A stretch of DNA of 64,000 nucleotides from Seison nebaliae (Eukaryota; Rotifera; Pararotatoria; Seisonacea; Seisonidae), in assembly GCA_023231475.1 (NCBI GenBank), contig JALJEE010000954.1, positions 40,045 to 104,044 on the forward strand, in the 5' to 3' direction. The first letter of the stretch is position 1. The number at the start of each line of letters is the position of its first letter. The notes beneath the pieces are model-generated. The model saw only the letters and a list, made by a program, of their open reading frames with translations. It had not been told where the DNA came from and searched no databases. The translations under genes were made by a program, and so were the position numbers. Below are positions 1 to 12,272 of this stretch, in pieces.

Positions 1-8
1 TAATCAAA

Positions 9-2214
9 ATGAAAATGGTGGAAAATATTCCATTATTAAAATTAAATATTGTCATCGAAACGAAAAATCCAACGAATGATATCAATTTTTCTCTGTCGAA
101 AGACACCATCACAATTCAACCGTTAGGTGAAGAGATGATTGTTCTCACCTGTTCCGTAAAGACGTTATTCGATGATCTGGAGGGTGTTGGTCATTATCTC
201 GTGATACGAAATGAGAAGAAGATAGTTTATAAATTGCAATTGATTGTAAAGAGTTATGGTGCTCCAATCCATTTCCGGAAATATATGGGAATTCGAAGAT
301 CCTTAATTTATTGGGCATCAAATGATCATCAACATATGACATGTTATCCATCCATCATCGAATCCATCACACCACAGAAAAAATTGTTCTTCGAATTACC
401 ACCAATTGCACCTGATTTGGATATGTTATCTAAATCTTATCGCCAGATAACAGTCGATAATTGTAGTTATCAATTGTTTGAAGTTAAATTTGATACTTAT
501 ATCAAACCGAGAATCTGCACAAGTAAATTTCATATTAGACCGTTAAAAGTCCCAAATACTTATTTATCGTTATCTGCTCGTGTTCCTAATTATTTGGAGT
601 TAATTCGAGACGCTCCAAAATTAGTTGAAGTTGCAAGAACAGGTCATGGTAGATTGAGACTGAAAACACACAATGGAATGAAACAGGATGCGGAGAATCG
701 ATATAATTGTCCAGTAAACATTTCCGTTGAACCTCCGAGCGCAAATATGCCCAAAAAGTCCTCGATAAGAATAAAATGTCGAATTGAATGTTCTTCCGCA
801 CAAGCAGAAGATTATAACGATTCCGTTCTTCATGCAACGGTACGAGGAAGTATTCGAATGATGTTGGAGAAAAATAAATTAATGAAAACGATTCCTGTAA
901 ATAGTAAAACGGATGAACCATTAATTCTCGATTTGACAGTTCCTATAGTTCGACCAGTTATGGAATTGGAAGTGGAATTGAAAGATCGATTAATTCAAAG
1001 AGTAGACTTGTCCAAAGAATTGGAAGAGTTGAAAGAGGCATATCAATTCAACTCGATTACTCATTATCGGATCAATGTTTCAGCGTCAGAACTCCAAGTG
1101 TTACCGGCGAACGTTAAACGACAGATTCAAAATGAAGATTATAATCGAAAATATTATTCATCAGTTAAACGACATTATTTTCTCTAATTTCTTCATTCTT
1201 TCTTTCAAAACAGTTGATGGAATTAGTTCATTCGAATTCCATTAAAATCTTACCCAAATTAATTATCAGTAATAAGAATTATCTTTACACAACAACTTCC
1301 TTCCTCATCAAAGTTTGCGAGATAACCGAAACATTCAATAATGGAAGAATATCTGATCCCACATACACTGCAGTTAAAGAGATGTTGGAAACGGAATTAC
1401 ATGCTGGTCACCGTTCATATGTTAATCATTTATTTCATTTTATCCTTTTAAATTCAATTTCTTTTAGTTGCCATTAGATTTAACTCTTCATATTGCTGAT
1501 ATTCATGAACATCTTAATATACATGGTAGAAAAGGAAAAAGTTTATTTGAAAATCATTCACATTTGTCCAAATAATTTTTTTTAGAACAACTCAGATTGG
1601 GACCTAAAACTCAAATAGTGGAAATCTCTAAATATTATGTCGTCACATTGAACCATTGTGAGACTCATGTTAAATAATTTTATCTTAACAACGTTTACCT
1701 ATTTTAATACACTTCATTTTTCAGTTAATCAAATTTTCGAGTAATTTGAAATTGGGAAAGATAATTTCACTTTCCACTTATCAATTAGATTTTGGTTCGC
1801 TGAAAGTTGGAAAGACAAAAAATCTGGTCTTTGATTTATTAACGGACGACGAACTAATTTGGTATTGTTAGTAGATTTCACTGACTGATCAAATTTCATT
1901 CATTCTCTCAACAGTGGTCAATGAAGAGAGATCAGAGAAAGATCCTTTCAGTGTTTTGCCGAAATGGGGAAAGACACTAAAGTCGAAAAATTTCATTAGT
2001 AACCTTACCGTATCATTTACCCCACTGTTAGTTGATTTTTTGAATTCCTTTCTCAACCTCAATTTTTTGAATTAATTTCCTGAAAAGTGAACAAAGTTAT
2101 TTTGAAAGAGAAATTGCACTACGACCGTTGTTTGGAAATGCTGGACGAATTATTCGATTAAAAGGATGTGGAACTTATGATGAGGAGAATATTTTGAAAA
2201 GTGATATATTTTAA
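9..2214 (+). CDS. ASH-domain (DLEC1/HYDIN-like) protein, 3' part
   Basis: Seven exons can be joined in frame: 9-1163, 1214-1420, 1468-1525, 1586-1668, 1725-1866, 1915-2026 and 2088-2214, with introns of 42-61 nt, giving about 627 residues. The C-terminal third reads like an ASPM/SPD-2/Hydin (ASH, immunoglobulin-like) module: LDFGSLKVGKTKNLVF, then a Trp, then a strand ending LTVSFTP and a final RLKGCGTYDE. Residues 20-75 may be a second such module. Proteins of this type (DLEC1, HYDIN, CFAP proteins) are axonemal or centrosomal, so a ciliary role is inferred. No stop precedes the ATG at 9 and the domain seems to start mid-protein, so the true 5' end is probably outside the window. An AATAAA overlaps the stop at 2213-2218. 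Exact ortholog not certain. Confidence 0.7.
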
Positions 2215-2285
2215 TAAACGGAAGAAGTCTAATAAGAAAAAGATTAAAAAAGTTTGTTTAATATTCAAAAAAGTCAATTTTTATT
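2213..2285. terminator. Shared convergent 3' ends with two poly(A) signals
   Basis: AATAAA lies at 2213-2218 on the plus strand, overlapping the ASH gene's stop codon. TTTATT at 2280-2285 is an AATAAA on the minus strand that overlaps the stop of the facing membrane-protein gene. The two coding regions are only 66 bp apart, so their 3' UTRs are very short or overlap. Confidence 0.5.
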
Positions 2286-4581
2286 GTTGATAAATTGGAA
2301 CTACATTACCCGAATGCGGTAGTCTTTGTAAATCTGTAAAAATTTGAATATAAAAAAACTTGAAATATAAACAAACCGGCATAATCATAAAATATATCTG
2401 TCCTACTGGCCAACTGTCCCAAATTATGATCTTGATAATTATTTTGGTTTGTATTCGATGTCATCTCGTTAAGATGCGATCGATTAACTATATTCTCATT
2501 ATATCGATTATACACATTCTCATTCTCTCCATATCTATGATGTTGAGTATGATGATGACTATTTTGAAGATATGTTTTCTCTTTTTTTTTTCTAATTAAA
2601 TTCAATAAAGATGAGGAAAAAAGAAAAGAGAACTTGGAGAATCTTAACAATGCAAATGTCAGAATTCCCAATGCTGCCAATCCAACAAGAATTGGAACGA
2701 CAATTGCAGCTAAAATGTGTTTGAAAATGAACAAAAAGTAGAGAAATTTAATGCAAACCAATTTCAGCACCTGAAAATTTCGATTTATTAATAACTGTCG
2801 TTGTGGTAGTTGTTGGCCCTACAAGAACAGTATGAGAATATTAATAAAATTCAATTTGATTGTGTTAAGTGAAAAGATAAATAAATGAAGCAATAAAGTA
2901 GGAAAGTTTAGTTTGACTGTTAAATTAAAGGAAAATATATTACACTTCACTTCGTTTCTTCGTTGTTTAGCTGAAGATTGTTGAATATGATTGCCATATC
3001 TGATGGAAGTAGTAGTGGTAATTGGTAAGTGAATTGATTTGGTGGTTGATAGAATTGCATATGTTGAATATTGAGGTAATTGAATTGAGAGTGTTGTGTT
3101 ATTCGAAATTTTCCTGATTATTTTTTCGAATGGTTGGAATTTAAATAAAAATTTCATAAAACTCTCTAGGGAGGTTGTCGTGCGACTTATCGGGGTCGTG
3201 ATAACTGAAATTCTCTTAGTGAAAACAGTTAATTTTGTACTTTTTCTAGTTGAAGTTATTGTCGAATGGTAACCGTTTGGAATAGTTGATAAATAGTAAG
3301 GGAACAGAGAGGATTGATAAAATTTTCGAGATTGTTTTTTCGTAGACCAGATAGATGTAGTTCCAGTTGTTCGTTTAAGAGTGGAAGTAATTAGTTTTCT
3401 AGACTGTTGTCGTAATTTTTTGATGTTCGAAGTAGATTCAGTTGGAGAAGAAGTGAAGAAAAAGATGACGGATGACTGATAAGGATTCGTCTCAACTTTC
3501 TTTACTTTAGTTGTAGTCGAAATAGTTTTTGTAGTAATTATTGGTTTGTTCGTTGTACTAAGATTCACGATGGGTGAAATAGTCGTAGTGGTCGAATTCG
3601 TTATTTTAGTAGTAGTAGTAATAGTAGTAGTCGTAGTAGTAGTGGTGATTAAAATAGTAGTTGTGGTAGTTTGAGTTATAAATTTAGTTGGTAAACTTTT
3701 TTGGTGTTTTATAGATTGTGTAACAGTTTTTGGCATGTTTAGCAAAGCTTGAATAAATTGAATATCTTTCAAAGATTCGTTATTAATACCTAAAGGTAGA
3801 AGCAATAGCTAGCTTTACTAATTCAAAGCAATAGGGAGAAAAAAGTATACCGAGTGATAACGTTGAACTGTAATAAGATTGACCGAACGATATTGGTTGT
3901 GATATGTAACCTGACAATTTACGATAAAATTTCTGGTGAACGTAGATTCAAGAAAAAACCTTCAGTTACGGTAACGGTTAATTGTTTGGGATTGATTAGT
4001 GGTCGATTGCCTAAGAAAGATATTTTAAGCGAATTTTCATGAAAGTTAGAAAATGAACTTGCTGGAATATTTTTCTTTTTCTTCTTCAGTTTCTTCTTAT
4101 TAACTGCGTCATCGATGTATCCTTCCAATTCAGTGATTCTTTCTTTCGTTGGAAATGTTGGAATTGGTGGACATGTATATTCGACAAGTATTTCATTCGG
4201 ATATAAGAATTGGTTGGTGAATGTCGGTGGGAAGTTGACTTCCAAATAATGAGTGAAGACAATCGCATTCGGATATAATTGTTCGACTTTCACATGAAAA
4301 TGATTTTTAATAGGTTTTTGTTCGTAATGATCCAAGTTTAATGTACGGTTGCAATAAAATGGTTGAGAGATTTGTTGAAAAGATTTTAAGTATAATGCTG
4401 TGATAGTTATGTGTTCGATTGGAGTCTCGAAGGCGGAGATACATCCATTCAATTCTAAAGTTATTTGGTTTTTGGAGAAGACTTGCATGAAACAGACACG
4501 TTGTTTATTGGTTTGTTGTTTTAATCCGAAAGTTTCATGTATCAAAATTATGGAAATGAAACTATAAATAATGACTAGCAT
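2281..4581 (-). CDS. Type I membrane protein with Thr-rich stalk (tandem paralog A)
   Basis: Seven exons keep frame: 4581-3960, 3910-3851, 3789-2944, 2818-2771, 2709-2634, 2591-2377 and 2333-2281, giving about 639 residues. The ATG at 4581 starts a hydrophobic signal peptide (MLVIIYSFISIILIHETFG). The open frame extends to a GTG at 4593, but the ATG is the sensible start. Order: signal peptide; an ectodomain of about 180 residues with several Cys; a long Ser/Thr stalk dominated by Thr runs (around 3600-3700) that could be O-glycosylated; one membrane helix (AAIVVPILVGLAALGILTFA); and a basic cytoplasmic tail rich in Lys, His, Asn and Tyr. No known family is recognised. The ectodomain and the helix-tail join resemble the next gene upstream (5222-6742), so a tandem duplication is inferred. 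The weakest join is 2944/2818, a 125-nt intron. Confidence 0.65.
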
Positions 4582-5221
4582 GTTTATACTCACAATATAT
4601 TTCTAATGTTCTTTTCTTCTTTTAATCATTTCAATCATATATTCGTTAATAAATTAATATAAAAGAAGAAAATGAAATGACAGAAAAACATTGTACTCCG
4701 ACGAAAATGATATCACGTAAATCAAAGAAGGAAATTAATCAGATACTTAAAATATGTAATTTTCAGTTTGAAAGGAAATTATGTAAATGAGATTTGAGTG
4801 TAAAGAAAAGTAGGAATAAAAGTGAGATTCCACATAATCAATTACCATTCCATCAGAATTATCAGAGAAACGGTAAATAAGAAATTTGATCTATATATTC
4901 CACTTCGAACAGTGTAATCTTCTTGTCCATATCCTCCTGAAAATACATGAACATATTGATAAGAAGTCCGTAAGTTTATGAACGGTATGTTGCCACTCAT
5001 TATTTACTTATTCTACGATTTCTATTGTGGAAAATTTGGTGATAGATAATTTTTTCAAAATCATACTCCAATTCATTTTCACTCCTTCTTTTTTCAAGTC
5101 TATCAAACTTTTTCTAATTCCAATAGAATTACATGACTGATGGTAGAATAATTTTCCTATGTTTTTTCCACGAAGAAATATTTGAAAAAATGACAATTGA
5201 TATTTATTCAGATAAAATAAA
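4582..5221. other. Spacer between the two membrane-protein genes
   Basis: AT-rich, with no convincing coding exon on either strand. It should hold the 3' UTR of the upstream minus-strand gene and the promoter of the downstream one. A possible reading frame at 5008-5313 (-) overlaps the end of the neighbouring gene in another frame and looks like low-complexity Ile/Asn noise. Confidence 0.5.
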
Positions 5222-6742
5222 TCAATAATTATGATCGAGAGTATAACGTTGATGATTATGATGTTTATTTTGATGATGATTATGATGATTCTTCTTCTTC
5301 GGTTTCTTCTCATTTACATACAAAATTTCTTGTTCATTCCTTCCCCCGTCATGGGGTCGACGCTTCTTGTCTTCCATTTCCTGCAGACTTTCCCTTGGTG
5401 TCAAATAAGAAATTCGACTTCCATTAAAATCATCCGTTAATTCATCAGATGATGTTCGTTGATAATCTTTCTTCGAATTTACATGATAGACGGGAATGAA
5501 TCGACTTTTCAAGTTGTGTGTTTCAGTTTTTGGAATGACTTCGGGAGATGGTGGACTATATGCTGGTGATGTAAAATTACCATTATGATGATATTGAACA
5601 TCATATTGATCTCTGTCCTCTTTACTAAATTCTCGATCGGTTCTCTTATTTGAATATGCTCGATCATTTTTCGGTTTTTTTGATTTTCTAAGAAGGAAAA
5701 ATATGAGTACTCCAACTATTATCAAAAAGGCCACACACGCTAAGACAATTAAAACTAAACGATAAAATTATGAGAAATTGTTGCCAGTGACACTAAGAAT
5801 TCACTAACGAATTTTCCACCAGTCTAATTTTGATGGATCTTTAGGTGGCGGTTCAACTGTGAAAAAAAATGTGGAATTTGGTGGATTGCCTAAAAATGTT
5901 ATAATTTCAGGGTAATAAAAATAAATTGTGATGAAAACCGATTTTATGGCAAGAATATCTGAAAAGAACATGTGTTGGATAAAGATAAGTTCCATTGCAT
6001 TGATAATAATAATTCAAATAATTGAGAGACACTTCTAACATATTTGGAAAAAGTTTCTTCTGTTTATCTGGTGTCAATTCATAAAGAATCGGTCTGGTAC
6101 AAGCGACATCTTTATAGAAACAGGAAGCACCATTTGGACTTGGATCTCCCGCACCATTTATAGTCTTATATTTTAACACAACGTCTTCGAATCGGTTGAA
6201 AGTGAAATCGGGTCTATCACATGAGATATTGAATTTATCTTCCCCAAATAAACATTTCTCCACATTTGTATATGGAATGCCCGATTCGTAATAGACATAC
6301 GAATCTTCTTTCGAATAATAGTTCGGATCATTATTCTCTACACTTGTTTGATACATTTTTTGTAATATATTAAAAAAGTATTCACGATATTGACCCAATC
6401 CTTGATTAGCAACCGATTCTTTCAATATCTCTTCTTTGTACAATTGGAACTCTTTCATTAATTGACTTTCCGTTTTCACTTTGATGTCATTCTTTCTCAA
6501 ATATCGGACGAATCGTAAAAATTCTTTATTATAAATCATAAAATTTTCAGTTATTCGATGGTTAAAGGAAAAGAAAAACCTGGTTTATCCTTCAAATAAC
6601 TTTCAGCGATTGGCAAATAAATTAAACTCTGCCAATTTGTTGGTAGTCCAAGAGCTCCTTCTTTACGGATTAATTGTGTGGAATCAGTCGAAATTACATT
6701 CGTGATCACGAAAGTCATCATAAAATAATAATACCATGACAT
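5222..6742 (-). CDS. Type I membrane protein (tandem paralog B)
   Basis: Four exons keep phase exactly: 6742-6580, 6523-5939, 5889-5809 and 5754-5222, with introns of 49-56 nt, encoding 453 residues. The ATG at 6742 begins a signal peptide (MSWYYYFMMTFVITNVIST). The ectodomain of about 240 residues is rich in Tyr and Asn, with conserved-looking Cys and a motif LFPN...YL...YLYP...RYSC. A short Pro/Trp stalk (PPPKDPSKLDWW) leads into a membrane helix (LLIVLACVAFLIIVGVLIFFLL). The cytoplasmic tail of about 170 residues is polar, ends in Lys/Asn/His runs and has several Tyr. Paralog A has LYPN...YL...FLYP...EYTC at the same place and the same LLR-S-K join after its helix. The family is unknown; a cell-surface receptor or adhesion role is only inferred from topology. 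Confidence 0.7.
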
Positions 6743-7901
6743 TGTTGTTAATGTTCAAAGAAGTTTTATCATAATCAATTTCGATTCATACGAAAAAAAG
6801 AAGAAAAGTTTTTATCTGATCCAATAAGAATTAGTCGTAGAAAGATATAAGAAGTATATGAACCGATTCCTAATCTTTCTCTTAAACACGAAAAAAAAGA
6901 TGTTTTTACATTATGAAAATATTTATCGCCAACGATTTGGTGGATAATTGTTGACAAACGAATGAAAGCGACTTGAAAGATGGTATTGAAATGACAATCA
7001 ATCAATGTCATCAAATTAGCATATAGGAGAATGTCGAAGCGATAAGATATGAGAAAATATTGGAAACGTTTATTATTATTTTCCCACTGTTTGTATGTTC
7101 AATTTCCATATTAACGGAAAGTTTCAATACGTCTCAATGGAATAAATTCAAATATTCCTTCGTACTTCCAATAGATGGTTACATCTTATTGTTTATTTTA
7201 CCAATACTGAAAGATCAAAAAAAAAGAAAGAAATATCAATATATTCTCTTCTTTAATGAATTAGTCATCACTCCATTCTACAAGATCATATGAGGAAAGA
7301 AGTTTCATAATAATCCAACAATTCTGTTGTCAAAATAACACCAACAACCACTACAATATTAATTAGACGTATATGAATGTCAGATAGGAATAATGAAAAA
7401 AAAACTGTTTTCATTTCAGATTCTTTTTACGATAATTTATTGATATGAATAGAAGGAAATTGCCTGAAAGACAGGAAAAGTTTTATTCATTCTAATTTGA
7501 TGGGGGAGTGTATATTTCTGAAGAGAAAATACTGGTGACATTGGTGAGAAAGAATACTTTGCTAAGGTCCAATATCCCTAATATCAATAGTAAACATCAG
7601 AGCCACACTACATAGAAGGGAGACTCACTCACCTATCAGAACGAGAAAAGAAATGAATAATTTGAAGAATTGTCGTTAGGAAAACAGGAAAGATTTTTAG
7701 TAATTTCCCACTAAAGAATAGAATGAAGTGATGGAATATGGAAAATGATAACAAAACGGAACAGCAAAAGGGAAGAATAACAATATTGACGAAAGTGACG
7801 CCAGTGCAAATGATGAACGAAGAGATTATTTGTTTTGTATTGAAGAACGATTAAATTTCATTTTATTCTTTTAGAAACGACATTAACAGACAATGGAAGT
7901 T
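6743..7901. other. Intergenic region, no gene seen
   Basis: About 1.15 kb of AT-rich DNA. Frames at 6775-7014 (-) and 7060-7293 (+) are short, lack supported splice partners, and the second starts with TTG. A minus-strand AATAAA at 7862-7867 belongs to the small gene that follows. Confidence 0.5.
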
Positions 7902-8196
7902 CTATTGCAGAGAATCGACGTCATCCTCTTCACTATCCGTACCTGAAGTAGTGAAAGAAAGTGTAGGTAAATTGTCACCGTCATTATCCGAATGAGCAAT
8001 ATCCATAAAATGGAGAGCTCGTCTGGTAAAACTCAATTGGCTACGACGTCTCTCTTCCATAATTGTGAAATTAATCAAAACAAGAATCATTCCAATCAAC
8101 AAGAACATGACAGGTCTCGGTAAGATTTTACTTCCCAGATCATTTTCCTAAAACATTTTTTATGATTATGTATTTTACCAATGGAAAATTATCCAT
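7902..8196 (-). CDS. Small single-pass membrane protein, 87 residues
   Basis: Two exons, 8196-8179 and 8147-7902, are joined by a 31-nt GT-AG intron. The first exon encodes only MDNFPL. The second gives a membrane helix (VMFLLIGMILVLINFTIM) directly followed by a basic patch (EERRRSQLSF) and then an acidic tail (DSEEDDVDSLQ). An AATAAA follows the stop at 7867-7862 on the coding strand. The positive-inside pattern suggests the N-terminus is outside or luminal and the tail is cytosolic. No family is recognised. The intron is shorter than every other one here, so the first exon could be wrong. The second exon with its poly(A) signal is better supported. Confidence 0.5.
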
Positions 8197-8901
8197 TTTC
8201 CCGGTGACGAATTGTCCGAGTAGACAAAGTTGGATGGAAAAAAAATTAGATATATTTTATATTGACAAGGAAAATAATAATGATAAATGAACCGTATTGA
8301 TAATTAACATGAAATCAGTAGAATGAAAGATTCGCATAGAATTAGCACAAGAAAAGAAAGGAAATAAAAAGATTTTAATTCATTTTCCTTCAAAGAAAAA
8401 TTAAGTGAAGGCGAAACTTTCCTTTCATTTTTTCGTTAAACTTTTTCACTTTCTTTCCAAACATTAATCGTTAAATTATCAAAATCGCCAATTTAAATAA
8501 GTTTGATAAAGATGACGGTGCTGAGAAGGAATCATTTTGTAAGAGGAATTGACAAAAAAGAAAAAGAATTAACAGATGGACGATAATTTGTTAAAAGACT
8601 GACTGTTGTTTGAATGGGAAGAATGGGAAACACAAATCAAGTATTATGAAGAAATAATTGTCCAGAAAATGAATAAAATTAGAAATAATTTGTGTTGTTT
8701 CTAATAAAGAAAGTAATTGAAACGAAAAGATTACTGAAAATTATAAACGAAAATTTATGTCCAAAACTTCCAATTCTCAAACAGTTAAGAAGAAGAAGAA
8801 TATTCGTATGTTTGAAATAAATTATGTGACTAATAATAGTTTGTGTGATGGAAATGGAAAACTAAAAATATATCATAAAATCACAATTAATCTCAAGATT
8901 A
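8197..8901. other. Intergenic region, no gene seen
   Basis: About 700 bp of A-rich sequence between the 3' end of the PICALM gene and the start of the small membrane-protein gene. No exon, RNA gene or repeat is evident. Confidence 0.5.
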
Positions 8902-11486
8902 TTAAGCAAAAGGATTAAATGAATTTGTGTTTGTTGTGGTGGGTGCATTAATACCGTTGTTCATGACTGATGACATTGGCAAGCTGGTTGGATTCGCTTG
9001 TGATTTACTCACCATCAAATCATTGATATCATTCTATAAACAGATAAATGATTGAACGACTAATAGAATAAGAAAATTAAACGACTAAATCATTCATGAA
9101 ATTTTGATCAGTTTTCGTATTGACCTCCGCCGGTTTCCCACTAATATTTTTTTAAAAAAATTTTAAAATTATATTCCTATAACAAATTAAATTCAAATTA
9201 ACCTGAGTAAATCAGTTCCGAAAAAATCGAAAGAATCTCCTTCTTTTTGTGTTTCATTGTTAATGTTATCGGCGAAATAATCTGGAAAGAAATTTAATTT
9301 CAAATAGGAAATCAATATGAGAAACTGGTAGATGGTTGTGGTGGTTGTTGTTTTTGTTGTTGTTGTTGGGTTGTACTTCCAAACGGATTGAAATTAGTAT
9401 TCTGCATTGGTGGGACGTCATTGTTCATAGAGAATCCGTTATTAGTATTATTAATTCCATTGTCATTAAACAATGACGGAATATTGTTGTTGTTGTTGTT
9501 GTTGTTCGTGGTGGTGGTTGATGGGGTGAAATTCATACCATTATTCCATTGAGACTGTGATACTGTATTGTCTGTTGTGTTGTCTGTATAAAGTGTGTCT
9601 AATAAACTCTTGAAATCTTCCGTCTTTTTCTCATTCACTTTCATCTCATCGAAATTATTGTCGATCAAATTAACTGAATTATCCACGAAATTTAATTGTT
9701 GTTCCAACATCGGATTTTGTTGTTGTTGTTTAGTTTGCTGTTCAGTTTTAAACTAAAATTTTTCAATAGAAGAAAATTAATAAAGTTTTTTTATAAATTT
9801 CCGACGTATAATAAAAATTGTTGTTTTGAACTTTTTTTAAATTCTATTTAAAACGAAGAATTAAAATATGTACTAACACTATCCAACGCTCGTTGTTCTT
9901 CTTCAATGATTTTCATTGCCGTCGTTTCTTCTTGACTAAATGAACAAAAAGAATTATGAAAATTCTATGAAAAGTTTAACGGTGGCGGTGGAATATATTT
10001 CCTTCCTTCCAAATTGGCTAAATGTTTTTCCAAAGCGTTAATTAATGAAGAAGGAGCCTTAAAGATTATATTGAATGTAAAATGATGATGAAATAATGAA
10101 CTCTGGCTAAATCAGGAATTTCTTTTTGTTCCATTCCTATTGTCTGAAAAGTTTTGAGATAAAATTAAATTTTCCAATGACAACATTTAATGTTAAACTT
10201 CTGCCAATTTAAGAAATTTTTCAATCTCATCCATTTTAGCCAGGAATTGTTTATACAAATCCAACGATTGTCGACATTGTTTCTTGTTCAAATCGAAATA
10301 TTTTCCTAAAAGTGAATCGTTAGAGATAAATTCATTTGAAGAATGGATGAACCTAATAGATTAATAATTGCATCATTGTAACAGGCGAATAATCGAATCA
10401 AATCTTTCATCAATAAAATATACGTCTCTTTCAATATGGGATTCTGACATCGATTAACTCCAATTAATTCGTTCGATGTTGGACTATCGAAATCGATCAG
10501 TAATGACACTTGTTCATTCAAGATTGGCAATGTTACCAATAACTGTTGAAAGTTCCACGTAGAATTTTTAATTGAATGAAAAATTAACTTTATCGATATT
10601 CATTTTTCTCAATAAACCATCTTCCCGACTGAATGACATTCATTCATAACAACAATTTCGATTGAAGGACAACTAACCCTCTTTTCACTTTACAAAAATC
10701 ATAACCGGCCAATTTATAACTTTCTCGTTTCTGATTCAGATACTGTCCATATTTCTTGATATATTGTGTCATTTCCATTCCTTCAATTATAATGAAAAAT
10801 AAATTAAAATGGCAATTTGAAATAGATTTTTTAGAGCAGGAAAGAAAACAATAAATTATCCAGCACCCAAATATTAAGAAAAATGGAGATAATAGTCGTC
10901 ACCTGAACAATTTCCAAAATAGAAATATGCAGCTACAATAAATCAACAAGAACAACAAGACAAATTAACATTGATGGAGGAAATGAAAGACGAATGGAAA
11001 GAAGAAGAATAAATAAATATTATTTAAATTAACCTCCCACCGTGCGTTCCAGTGCTGTAGCACAATTGAATTTATGAGAATGTGAAGCTAGATATTGAGT
11101 CATTCTTTCACTTCCATAACACATTAGATTATGGATTGTAATCAATGCCTTGTAAGCGACGATCCATGACATATCATCCTGTGATCGTTTGATGAGAAGA
11201 TCAGCCAATTGTGGAATACTCACATTCATTTCATGAGTGCACGAAATGAGATCTGATACAAAAAAAATAAATTTTCCAATTTAAAATTAATAAACATTCC
11301 AAATGTTTTTGTTTCGGTGGTAACGGTTCTTCCGTTGTTGCTTTGTGCACGATTTTTGCCAATTGCGATCCTTCAAATCAAATCATTCATTACAATAATA
11401 ATATAAATACCTTGAATTGTAAATCTTGCAGCATTAAATCGATCGATTATCGATTGACCGCCAAGCGCGATATTTTGCATTGCCAT
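8902..11486 (-). CDS. PICALM: PICALM/AP180 clathrin-assembly protein
   Basis: At least 12 exons. The first ones join in exact phase: 11486-11411, 11370-11296, 11252-11034, 10780-10678, 10628-10589, 10542-10353 and 10305-10199, then one from 10143, and so on down to a stop at 8902. The start [20 protein letters not shown] and the next exons follow the ANTH domain of AP180/CALM closely. The phosphoinositide-binding motif K-x9-K-x-K-x-H is present ([14 protein letters not shown]), as are [29 protein letters not shown] and [20 protein letters not shown]. The C-terminal half is a disordered Asn/Gln/Thr tail with two Asn-Pro-Phe motifs (NFNPFGS and a terminal FNPFA) that would bind EH-domain proteins. 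The protein would link clathrin and cargo to PI(4,5)P2 membranes in endocytosis. Exon ends in the tail (8902-9990) are approximate. Confidence 0.92.
9340..9525 (-). repeat. CAA/AAC triplet tracts coding Gln and Asn runs
   Basis: Read on the minus strand, AAC and CAA triplets encode a run of eight Asn and Gln-rich stretches in the PICALM tail. They are simple-sequence tracts likely to vary in length between individuals. Confidence 0.7.
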
Positions 11487-12272
11487 TTTCGATGGAAAAA
11501 AAAATTAGTAACTCAACCGACCAATTATTTAAATTTATTTATCTCATGGACAATGACTCGAATTGAGATATGATGAAGAAAAGACGAAAGAAAATTATCT
11601 ATAAGAAAATAATTAATTATTTAATCGATTCATCAATAATATATAGAAGAATCGTTTTATTACGGTTAATTAGTCACAAGATACATAAAATTTAAGAGAT
11701 TATTATTAAAGAGATTAAATTATAGTTATATGAAAGATAAGGGAGAAAAAAGTGACGGTCGTGGATCGAATGAGTAGATTGAGTTATTTAAATAAATTAT
11801 TTATTTTCAGAAAATCAATATTGATAAAACTAATAATTTGAAATTATTTAATAATCTTCAAATGAACATCTCTCTCTCTTTCTTTCTCTGTGTGTTACTC
11901 TCGGAAGAAATCTTATTTATTTATTTGTTTCTTACTTCAATCACCATTCTCACCTTGTATCAATAGTGAAGATTAACAACATTTTCTCTTGTTTTTCTCT
12001 TACTCTTGTCATGAAGTATTATTGCATGCTTTTGCTGCATATGTGATGTGGGGAGTACCTTTAAATAAATCACACAACATTCTACTGTGTAAGAAAGAAG
12101 GAAGGAGGGAAAAAGGAAAGAATGAATTATGTAATATTTTCTGGGAAATTTGCCATTGCTAACTGAATGAAGTATACCACTTAAATAATCCTTATCGATC
12201 ATTTGATAAATTACGAGGAGAGAAAAGTATTAAGGTCAAAAATCGAAATATGTCATTAGATATTGATGGAGA
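11487..12272. promoter_or_regulatory. Divergent spacer between PICALM and the caspase gene
   Basis: The two genes start on opposite strands 786 bp apart, so this segment should hold both promoters and 5' UTRs. A CT-rich tract lies near 11869-11891. No clear TATA box or other named site could be assigned. Confidence 0.35.

Noticed and set aside
6775-7014. 79-codon minus-strand frame
   Set aside because: No recognisable domain, no splice partners, and no codon pattern unlike the surrounding spacer.
7060-7293. 77-codon plus-strand frame with a hydrophobic start
   Set aside because: It begins with TTG, has no splice partner or poly(A) signal, and its hydrophobicity is expected from T-rich DNA.
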